The notes beneath the pieces were generated by a model that was not told the DNA's origin, ran no database searches, and worked only from the letters and a program-made list of their open reading frames with translations. A program made the position numbers and the translations under genes. From SIG78 sp045533055 (GTDB lineage: Bacteria; Verrucomicrobiota; Lentisphaeria; Victivallales; Victivallaceae): a DNA stretch of 5,126 nt. The DNA is taken from the NCBI GenBank assembly GCA_045533055.1, contig JAZSHD010000232.1, positions 1 through 5,126 of the forward strand, given 5' to 3'. This document shows positions 1 to 5,126 of this stretch, piece after piece; positions within the stretch are counted from its first letter, which is position 1, and every line of letters begins with the position of its first letter.

Positions 1-71
1 AGCTTATCTAATATAGCACAAAGTTTGAATTCTACACTATACTGACGCGGTTTCTTTTGTGTTTTCTCCAT
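1..71 (-). CDS. IS3-family transposase OrfA, N-terminal fragment (runs off the left edge)
   Basis: An ATG at 71-69 opens a frame that stays open to the window edge, giving 23 complete codons. The peptide begins MEKTQKKPRQYSVEFKLC and continues AILDK. The lysine/arginine-rich start followed by a YS-x-EFK motif is characteristic of IS3-family OrfA, where it opens the helix-turn-helix that binds the IS ends. In this family OrfA and OrfB are normally joined by a programmed -1 frameshift to make the OrfAB transposase, but that part is outside the window. A GAGGTG Shine-Dalgarno-like sequence lies 10 nt upstream, inside a hairpin arm. The reading is short but its position relative to the inverted repeat is exactly as expected. 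Confidence 0.7.
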   Translation of the reverse strand, partial: MEKTQKKPRQYSVEFKLCAILDK

Positions 72-118
72 AAAAAAAGTACACCTCAAAAGTTGTGTCC
101 AACTTTTGGGGTGCACTT
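72..118 (-). terminator. Hairpin plus T-run in the IS end; probable intrinsic terminator of the hsd operon
   Basis: Two 19-nt arms (118-100 and 95-77 on the minus strand) are inverted repeats around the 4-nt loop GACA. Seventeen positions pair perfectly, one can form G-U and one is a C-A mismatch. Seven T residues (78-72, the first two inside the arm) follow on the minus strand, giving the classic stem plus U-tract. It starts within the stop codon of the 366-residue gene, so it would end transcripts coming down the operon. It is part of the IS, so the operon's native terminator was presumably different. Confidence 0.65.
82..87 (-). promoter_or_regulatory. Shine-Dalgarno-like GAGGTG of the IS orfA, buried in a hairpin arm
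   Basis: GAGGTG on the minus strand lies 10 nt before the ATG at 71. It sits in the second arm of the 77-118 hairpin, so a transcript entering from the hsd operon would pair it away. A transcript starting inside the IS, beyond the first arm, would leave it free. The spacing is slightly long for a strong site. Confidence 0.45.
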
Positions 119-1218
119 CATTGTGCAGCAGCTTCTTTTTCTGCCGCAATCAGGTTTTCTCCATGTTTATTTGGTGTATATTTGAAACAAGGCATTTCAA
201 CAAAAACTTCTTTGATATTATTTGTCAAAATAGTCTTGGCAACTTCATGAAATTTCCTATAAGCAGTTGTTGGCAAATCTCCTTGAAACGCATCTAAATC
301 ATAAGTATCATCATCATATATAATCATTATTGTAGGCAAAATATTCAAATTTTTGGGTGCAATTTTTCCGCAGCACATTGAAATGTGCATAACTACGAAT
401 TGATGAAATTGATCCATGCCAATAGCCCGAAAATTTGGCAAATGCCAATCTTGCATTGATCCTTTTGATAATGTTTTTTGGGGAGGTATATTTAAGAAAG
501 ACTTATCATTTTGCTTTTGACCAAAAAATGCAATGCGAGATGCTTTTTCAAAGTAATCTTTTTGCGGATAATATGCATAATCATCAATTGCAAACATATC
601 ATCAGGCATTCGTAAAAAAGACATTTTTTTTATACGGTCAATTATTTGCAGGCAGAGTGCACTTGTTTGATTTATATCGGCATATAATTCTGAAAGGAAA
701 TCTGCCATTTGTTTTACCCCGAACATAAGATTTGTTCGTAAATTTTCACGATGTCCCTTTTGAAAAAAAGATATTTGAGCAGAAAAGAACACTTCAACTT
801 TATTTATCTCACAAAATCTCATTTTTATTCTATCAATTAATGTTGATAGTGCAATATCATTTTCAACCGTAAACAGCTCAGAAAAAACTGTGTCTGCTTG
901 ACAAGGAGTATAAATTGTTAATTCTATCTGTTTTATGAGTTCAAAAGGATGCTGCTTAGTGGTTTCATTGCGGGCATATATAAACCATTTTAACCCGGAA
1001 AAATACTTGTCGCGTAAATTTTCATATAGCAGCTTATAATCGGTGTGAGCCAAGGATTTTTGAAGAACAAATGTAACATTGCGGAATTCAGAAAAGAATG
1101 TGTCAAGGCTGGAGATGTTTTCAAAGAAACTTTTTTCTTTGTGAAATCTCTCCAGACTGCTCAATGCGCTGTAAAATTTTTGAAATGCCGGATACAGTAA
1201 ATCTTGTTCTGAATTCAT
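118..1218 (-). CDS. Hypothetical protein (366 aa) at the end of the hsd operon; possible HEPN-like domain, possibly 3'-truncated by the IS
   Basis: I do not recognise this as a named family. The frame starts at ATG 1218 after GGGGGAC, 10 bp beyond the hsdS stop, and ends at TGA 120-118. The product looks soluble, with no signal peptide or membrane segment. The N-terminal ~105 residues look helical: FFSEFRNVTFVLQKS at 41-55, then KWFIYARNETTKQH at 77-90. The R83-N84 and H90 spacing (R-x6-H) at the end of a predicted helix resembles the RNase motif of HEPN proteins, which are known to occur in restriction-modification loci. This is inference, since the motif is short and the rest of the protein (110-366) matches nothing I know. 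Sampled lines are 25-30% GC against ~45% in hsdM, suggesting different origin. The stop codon is the first three bases of the IS inverted repeat, so the native C-terminus may have been longer than the present ...AAEKEAAAQ. Confidence 0.8.
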   Translation of the reverse strand: MNSEQDLLYPAFQKFYSALSSLERFHKEKSFFENISSLDTFFSEFRNVTFVLQKSLAHTDYKLLYENLRDKYFSGLKWFIYARNETTKQHPFELIKQIELTIYTPCQADTVFSELFTVENDIALSTLIDRIKMRFCEINKVEVFFSAQISFFQKGHRENLRTNLMFGVKQMADFLSELYADINQTSALCLQIIDRIKKMSFLRMPDDMFAIDDYAYYPQKDYFEKASRIAFFGQKQNDKSFLNIPPQKTLSKGSMQDWHLPNFRAIGMDQFHQFVVMHISMCCGKIAPKNLNILPTIMIIYDDDTYDLDAFQGDLPTTAYRKFHEVAKTILTNNIKEVFVEMPCFKYTPNKHGENLIAAEKEAAAQ

Positions 1219-1221
1219 GCT

Positions 1222-1228
1222 GTCCCCC
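1222..1228 (-). promoter_or_regulatory. Ribosome-binding site of the 366-aa gene (GGGGGAC)
   Basis: GGGGGAC occupies most of the 10-bp gap after the hsdS stop, 3 nt before the ATG at 1218. It could pair with the anti-Shine-Dalgarno CCUCC using a G-U wobble. The same heptamer precedes the DUF4062 gene. The spacing is short, so initiation may depend partly on coupling from hsdS. Confidence 0.5.
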
Positions 1229-2362
1229 TTATGCGGAGTGCACGGCTTTCTGCACCAGAGCCGGACACAGATTTTTCATAAGTTCCCGTGTTTCCTGAAC
1301 GATGCGTTTGGATTCCTGCAAACAGTTAAACACTTCGGCAATTGAACGCTGAAGTTCTATCGGGGGCAATGGGATTTTTACATAGCACATTTCTGCCCAA
1401 TCGAAAGTTTCACGAGCACTTCCCCATGAATTGAATCGTGAGTAGCGGTCAAATTCCGAACGATTAAAAAGCAAATAAAGATATTCCGGAGAAAGCACAT
1501 TTTCATCTTTTGAACGAAAAACCACATAGGAAGATGACACTATTGCAGGATTTTTCTCGTTGTATAATGCCAATGAGATTTTTTCGCCATTGCGAGATGT
1601 AACTGTAACGTAACAAAACCACCCTGCTTTTACAATTTTATATGGAGTCAGAGACACACCTTCCATATTAGCTTTAGTTGGAATAAACTTCTTTTCGATG
1701 CTGATTCCTCTGACATTTTCAAGCGTAAGTGTATTATCGCTATTACGCTCATCACATTCAGTTATCCACTCGCAGAGTTTGACTTTGGGGTATTTAGTTT
1801 TGCAATCGACCACAAAGGCGTGGCAGACGGATTCCATTTCCTTGACCAGAGCTTCATTTTCAGCAATAGTTTTCTGCAAGCCATCATAAATCGCCACCAA
1901 CGCCCGCTGCGTTTCAATAGACGACAGGGGGATTATAACATCACACATATTTTCCCAGTTAAAGAACTCCGTTGCACTGCCCCATGAATCCCAGCGGACA
2001 TAACGGTCAAATTCATCTCTCAAAAAAAGTATGTAAAGGTATGCTGGATGTAAAACATTTTCATCTTTAACTCGAAAAGGAACATAATCTTCGGTAAAAA
2101 TATAATGTCTATCTGATTGATTAAAACCTAATCCAAGACGTTCTCCATTTCGAGTAGTTCTTCGATTAAAAACAAATTCTGAAGGTGCGATTATTGTAAA
2201 TGGAGAAAAATTTCGTCCATCCATATTGGCTTTTGTACTTTGAATTTGTTTGGTGTTAGAAACTCCGCGAACATCGTTAATACCATACTTATTGTCAACG
2301 TTGGGGCGTACTACGATTTCTATCAATTCTCCCAGCCTGACCATCGGTGCATTATTTATCAT
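1229..2362 (-). CDS. hsdS: Type I restriction-modification specificity subunit HsdS
   Basis: HsdS carries the two target recognition domains (TRDs) that read the two halves of a bipartite DNA site and holds two HsdM subunits. The 377-residue product shows the repeated plan directly. TRD1 covers about residues 6-150, followed by a helical spacer (about 150-190, LQKTIAENEALVKEME), TRD2 covers about 192-336, and a second helix covers about 337-372. Each TRD ends in an IPL-x2-IE-x-QR motif (144-153 and 330-339), typical of the start of the conserved HsdS helices. Residues 31-163 and 217-349 align without gaps and are 64/133 identical, unusually close for two TRDs. The start at 2362 is supported by GGAGGT 5 nt upstream; M7 is an alternative without a better site. 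The gene overlaps the preceding DUF4062 gene by 11 bp. GC falls to about 31% in TRD1 (2041-2220) against 48% in the spacer (1801-1920), consistent with exchange of recognition domains. Confidence 0.95.
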   Translation of the reverse strand: MINNAPMVRLGELIEIVVRPNVDNKYGINDVRGVSNTKQIQSTKANMDGRNFSPFTIIAPSEFVFNRRTTRNGERLGLGFNQSDRHYIFTEDYVPFRVKDENVLHPAYLYILFLRDEFDRYVRWDSWGSATEFFNWENMCDVIIPLSSIETQRALVAIYDGLQKTIAENEALVKEMESVCHAFVVDCKTKYPKVKLCEWITECDERNSDNTLTLENVRGISIEKKFIPTKANMEGVSLTPYKIVKAGWFCYVTVTSRNGEKISLALYNEKNPAIVSSSYVVFRSKDENVLSPEYLYLLFNRSEFDRYSRFNSWGSARETFDWAEMCYVKIPLPPIELQRSIAEVFNCLQESKRIVQETRELMKNLCPALVQKAVHSA

Positions 2363-3938
2363 TTTGCACCTCCGTTACTTTATTGAGCAGTTCCGCACCT
2401 TTTTGGGTAAGGCGGTAACGCTGATTGCTGCTCTGCGGTTTATTGGGAATAGTCATTCTCAAATAGCCGTCATCCAAAAGCGGCTTTATGTAATTGTTCC
2501 GGAATTTTGTTCTGTCGGAATAGCCTGTTTTTACCAGTATTTCAGCCATTTTTCGGGCTGGCAGACAATATTCCAAAATGGTGATTATGATCTCCGGCTT
2601 AATGCCTTGTTCAAGAGCCAGACTCAGTGCCTGACCTGATGCCTGACTTAGTGCATCGCTTAGTGCCTGACTTGGTCCCTCACTTGCTCCCTGTGCAGTG
2701 ACTTGCTCCCTTATTTCAATTTCAGGACGATAAATCACTACCCGGAAATCCTCATCCTGTTGAAAAAGCGGCGTTGGTAGGCCGTATGCCTGACATTTTG
2801 ACACAATATCTTCAGTCCCCGTTCCGGCTTTCTCAATATAGCCTTTGTAATACATCGGCTCGGCAAGCAAAGGATTGGCGGGGATTGATTTGTGATCTTC
2901 GTACAACTTTTTAACCGTCAAACCGAATGGCAATATGCCCGGATTCCAGATTTCCAGACGATTGCGGAAAAGTATTACCTGCACACTGCCATTGCTCCGG
3001 TAATCCCGATGGCATACAGCGTTGACAATGGCTTCCTGCACAGCTTCCATCGGCAACTCCGGGCGGGTGGGAATACTTGCCGTACCGTTTTCGTTGCGAG
3101 TCCCTGTCCAATTATTCAAACGGCTCATCACAAAACTGGTTGCTTGATCAACAAGCGAAAAAACATCGCCTTTATAGATTTGATACGCAGGAAGCGGTTT
3201 TTCCACTTTATTGCCGAAAAACTGAATACACTTGACTTCAGAAGTGATGAAATATTTTTGTGGTTTCTTGCCGAAGAGCAGAACAGCAGCATTTTTTATT
3301 TTGCCGTCATCATCGATCAAGTCCAAATGTGTCAGCAGTTTTTCAGGAGGCGTATCCTGCACAAGCGGGAAATTCCGTTTGCGTCGAGCAGTATAGATAA
3401 AGTCACGAATTTTCTCTTCGTCAAGGTCATCAAGCGTTGCAGTTGTGTCTTTTGAAGCATCAAAAGGAAACATACGGATGATTTCTTTATGTTCCAGATA
3501 GCGGATCAATGAAGCGTAAACAGCCGTTCTCAAACCATTGATATCAGTAAATGATTTCCGGACAACTTCGTTTTCAGCTTTGGCAATAAGAGCTTTTTCC
3601 CGTTTATCCCGGCAATTATCTGAGTCTTTTTTAATAAATATCAAGCGGGGCTTGCTCAATTCTGCGGCTTGGTCATATTCTCTTTCTGTCGGCGAAATAC
3701 CTTCTAAATCCACATTACCATATTCATTGCCGAATATTCCCAGGTAAATATCACATCTGCGCACTTGCTCCAGATAAACTTCCTGTGCCGATGCCGCCTG
3801 TGCCGGTGATTCCTCAAAGATAAACACATCGAAAAATTTGCCCAGAAGAACATCATTGCGAATATAGGCACTTAACATTGCCCGTTCTTCAGCAAATTCA
3901 CGCTGTACACTGCTGACAAATATTTTTATCGGAGTCAT
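2352..3938 (-). CDS. DUF4062 / GHKL ATPase (RecG-like, COG2865-type) / winged-helix protein
   Basis: A 528-residue accessory protein of the hsd operon whose biochemical role is unknown. Residues 1-~100 are a DUF4062 domain: KIFVSSVQREFAEER at 5-19, CDIYLGIFGNEYG at 62-74, SPTEREYDQA at 82-91. Published domain surveys relate this fold to TIR-like/nucleotide-processing Rossmannoid domains. From about 165 it follows the COG2865 plan: LLTHLDLIDDDGKIKNAAVLL near 201-221, then a GHKL (HATPase_c_4) ATPase with the N-box EAIVNAVCHRDY at 302-313, NPGILPFG at 332-339 and GTGTEDI at 372-378. Residues ~410-445 are a low-complexity tetrapeptide-repeat linker and 447-520 look like a winged helix. Most COG2865 proteins begin with AlbA_2 (Schlafen); here DUF4062 takes its place. 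The ATG overlaps the hsdM stop as ATGA, and the 3' end overlaps hsdS by 11 bp, so expression is coupled to both. It may be a regulator, an ATP-dependent sensor or a defence effector; these cannot be told apart from sequence. Confidence 0.9.
   Translation of the reverse strand: MTPIKIFVSSVQREFAEERAMLSAYIRNDVLLGKFFDVFIFEESPAQAASAQEVYLEQVRRCDIYLGIFGNEYGNVDLEGISPTEREYDQAAELSKPRLIFIKKDSDNCRDKREKALIAKAENEVVRKSFTDINGLRTAVYASLIRYLEHKEIIRMFPFDASKDTTATLDDLDEEKIRDFIYTARRKRNFPLVQDTPPEKLLTHLDLIDDDGKIKNAAVLLFGKKPQKYFITSEVKCIQFFGNKVEKPLPAYQIYKGDVFSLVDQATSFVMSRLNNWTGTRNENGTASIPTRPELPMEAVQEAIVNAVCHRDYRSNGSVQVILFRNRLEIWNPGILPFGLTVKKLYEDHKSIPANPLLAEPMYYKGYIEKAGTGTEDIVSKCQAYGLPTPLFQQDEDFRVVIYRPEIEIREQVTAQGASEGPSQALSDALSQASGQALSLALEQGIKPEIIITILEYCLPARKMAEILVKTGYSDRTKFRNNYIKPLLDDGYLRMTIPNKPQSSNQRYRLTQKGAELLNKVTEVQNDK
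2368..2373 (-). promoter_or_regulatory. Ribosome-binding site deciding the hsdS start (GGAGGT)
   Basis: GGAGGT lies 5 nt before the ATG at 2362, within the last codons of the upstream DUF4062 gene. It is the best Shine-Dalgarno sequence in the window and selects this start over the internal Met at residue 7. Confidence 0.75.
2617..2688 (-). repeat. 12-bp imperfect tandem repeat encoding a tetrapeptide-repeat linker
   Basis: Six adjacent 12-mers on the plus strand follow a GCCTGACTTAGT-like pattern, starting at 2617, 2629, 2641, 2653, 2665 and 2677; a degenerate seventh may follow. On the coding strand they give four-residue units such as PSQA, LSDA, LSQA and LSLA (about residues 418-445), lying between the ATPase and winged-helix domains of the DUF4062 protein. 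Because 12 is a multiple of three, gain or loss of a unit keeps the frame. Confidence 0.8.
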
Positions 3939-5126
3939 TTGCCGTCCCCCATTTTATATCCCAATGCGGCAAAAGCATTTTTCAGAGCTGTGCGGTTCAC
4001 TTCCTGACGGGCAAGGATCTCTGATACCTTTTCTGCCGCTTCGGACATAACTTTTTCATAGTCGATCGACTGGTCACGATCCACAAATTCGATATAACGG
4101 CTGGGAACCAGAGAAAAATTGTTCTTTTTAATCTCATCAAAATGAACCGATTTGTAAAGTTCCGGAACAGCGTAGGTCACACCGTCAATGCCTTCCGACT
4201 GCCACTTGTGGTAAATTTCAGCTGCCCGTTCGATTTGATCGGTTTTCAGCAGGACTTTTTTCTTCTGCTCACCTTTGACCGGATTCTCGGTCCATTGACG
4301 CAAATCCATAAAAAGGATCTCTTTTTCACGGTTACGCAGTTTTCTGCCATGGTATGTGCCGCCCTTTTTGTTCATGTTCAGAATCCACATAGTTACACTG
4401 ATATCTGTGGTGATGAACAACTCTCTCGGCAGTACAATGATCGCTTCCACACGATCCAGTTCAATAAGTTTCTGGCGGATAAGCGGAGCAGTTCCGTCAT
4501 CATCACCCAATGCGCCATTGGCAAGCAGAAATCCGGCGACTCCGTGGGATGCTTTCAAGTGCGAAAGCATATGCAGAATCCACGCATAGTTGGCGTTGCT
4601 TTCCGGTGGGGTTTTGAAATCAGCCCACCGGGGATCGTTTTTCAAATTATCGTTATACCAGTCTTTCAGATTAAACGGCGGATTTGCCATAATATAGTCA
4701 AACGCAATACCTTTATGCAAATCATTGGTAAAGGTACTGTCCGCCTCTGCTCCCATATTATGGCTGAGTCCACGCAGTGCTAGGTTCATTTTTGCCAGAC
4801 GATAGGTGGCAGGCTCTTTTTCCTGTCCGTAAATATTCACCCTACTGATATCGCCCTGTTTGGCTTTGATCAGGTCAGTACTCTGAATAAACATACCGCC
4901 CGAACCGCAGCAAGGATCGTACAATGTTCCGTCAAAAGGTTCAATCATCGTGGCTATCAACTGCACAACGTCGTGCGGGGTATAAAATTCACCTTCTTCT
5001 TTGGTAGCATTGACAGCGAACTCTTTCAGGAAATATTCATAAACATAACCGATCAAGTCCCGGTGTTCACCAAACTGTTTATGAGAGATTTTGTTGACTT
5101 CATCGACAACTTTTTTAATATCATTT
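3935..5126 (-). CDS. hsdM: Type I restriction-modification DNA methyltransferase subunit HsdM, 5' end cut by the window edge
   Basis: HsdM transfers a methyl group from S-adenosylmethionine to adenine N6 within the site chosen by HsdS, working as an HsdM2-HsdS complex. The frame is open to the right edge, giving 396 visible residues. The TTG at 5056 is not the real start, because NKISHKQFGEHRDLIGYVYEYFL is continuous HsdM sequence across it. Roughly the first 100 or more residues, the HsdM N-terminal helical domain, are outside. Counting from the first visible codon, EGEFYTP ends at 50, the SAM-binding motif I DPCCGSGG is at 70-77, the catalytic adenine-methyltransferase motif IV NPPF is at 148-151, and the C-terminal NNFSLVPSRYIE is at 335-346. 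All key residues are present, so the enzyme should be active. GC is about 45% in sampled lines, higher than in the downstream 366-aa gene. The TGA stop at 3937-3935 overlaps the next ATG by 4 bp. Confidence 0.97.
   Translation of the reverse strand, partial: NDIKKVVDEVNKISHKQFGEHRDLIGYVYEYFLKEFAVNATKEEGEFYTPHDVVQLIATMIEPFDGTLYDPCCGSGGMFIQSTDLIKAKQGDISRVNIYGQEKEPATYRLAKMNLALRGLSHNMGAEADSTFTNDLHKGIAFDYIMANPPFNLKDWYNDNLKNDPRWADFKTPPESNANYAWILHMLSHLKASHGVAGFLLANGALGDDDGTAPLIRQKLIELDRVEAIIVLPRELFITTDISVTMWILNMNKKGGTYHGRKLRNREKEILFMDLRQWTENPVKGEQKKKVLLKTDQIERAAEIYHKWQSEGIDGVTYAVPELYKSVHFDEIKKNNFSLVPSRYIEFVDRDQSIDYEKVMSEAAEKVSEILARQEVNRTALKNAFAALGYKMGDGK
3944..3950 (-). promoter_or_regulatory. Ribosome-binding site of the DUF4062 gene (GGGGGAC)
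   Basis: GGGGGAC lies inside the last codons of hsdM, 5 nt before the ATG at 3938. It supports this start and, with the ATGA stop/start overlap, suggests translational coupling to hsdM. Confidence 0.55.

Larger units (their letters stand above)
1..120 (-). mobile_element. Left end of an IS3-family (IS150-group-like) insertion sequence, partial
   Basis: Read on the minus strand, position 120 begins TGAAGTGCACCCC and runs through AAAAGTTGGACA to position 96. This resembles the left inverted repeat of IS150-group IS3 elements, which start with TG and contain a CCC...AAAAGTTGGACA core. Twenty-five bases further in, at 71, an ORF starts that looks like an IS3-type OrfA N-terminus, pointing away from the boundary as expected for the left end. 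The element runs off the left edge, so the right inverted repeat, orfB (DDE integrase) and target duplication are not visible. The boundary at 120/121 is inferred from the first TG dinucleotide of the repeat. The family assignment rests on recalled IS patterns, not on a search. Confidence 0.75.

Noticed and set aside
72..102. Inward promoter in the IS end (TTGGAC as a -35 box)
   Set aside because: At 17 nt spacing there is only CTTTTT, which is no credible -10 element; IS3-family promoters usually form at the circle junction, which is not visible here.
2617..2707. Short repeat array as a CRISPR
   Set aside because: The units are 12 bp, contiguous without spacers, and code for an in-frame linker.
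2892..3455. 187-aa plus-strand open frame
   Set aside because: Antisense to the GHKL ATPase region of the DUF4062 gene, whose motifs are clearly conserved on the minus strand.
4142..4783. 213-aa plus-strand open frame
   Set aside because: It lies entirely antisense to the conserved hsdM methyltransferase core, has no domain signature and no Shine-Dalgarno; it is a shadow frame.
5054..5056. TTG as the start of hsdM
   Set aside because: The frame continues upstream to the window edge with typical HsdM residues, so this is an internal leucine codon of a partial gene.

Overview
The window holds the greater part of a Type I restriction-modification (hsd) operon, read entirely from the minus strand (right to left), and the left end of an insertion sequence abutting the last gene. 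In transcription order it contains hsdM (methyltransferase subunit, N-terminus cut off by the right edge), a DUF4062 / GHKL-ATPase / winged-helix protein, hsdS (specificity subunit with two target recognition domains), a 366-residue protein of unknown function with a possible HEPN-like motif, and then about 120 bp of an IS3-family element with the first 23 codons of its orfA.

The four hsd-operon genes are almost certainly co-transcribed. hsdM and the DUF4062 gene share an ATGA overlap, the DUF4062 gene and hsdS overlap by 11 bp, and only 10 bp separate hsdS from the fourth gene. No gap is large enough for an independent promoter, so the promoter must lie beyond the right edge. No hsdR (restriction/translocase subunit) is present. 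It may lie upstream of hsdM, beyond the IS, or be missing, so an active restriction system cannot be inferred from this window alone.

HsdM and HsdS together would form the sequence-specific adenine methyltransferase. The DUF4062 protein is an accessory gene of unknown role. It has the architecture of the COG2865 'RecG-like ATP-binding' family, but with DUF4062 at the N-terminus where AlbA_2 (Schlafen-type) usually sits. The fourth gene is much more AT-rich (25-30% GC in sampled lines) than hsdM (about 45%), suggesting separate acquisition. Its stop codon lies within the first three bases of the IS, so it may be truncated.

The most interesting points are the two unusually similar recognition domains in HsdS (48% identical without gaps over 133 residues), the DUF4062-GHKL-wHTH protein translationally coupled between hsdM and hsdS, a 12-bp in-frame tandem repeat in its linker, the possible HEPN RNase-like gene at the operon end, and an IS end whose hairpin could both terminate the operon and hide the transposase ribosome-binding site.

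The organism cannot be named with confidence. Moderate GC, Shine-Dalgarno-like leaders and the gene set fit a bacterium, perhaps an anaerobe or gut-associated lineage, but that is a guess.
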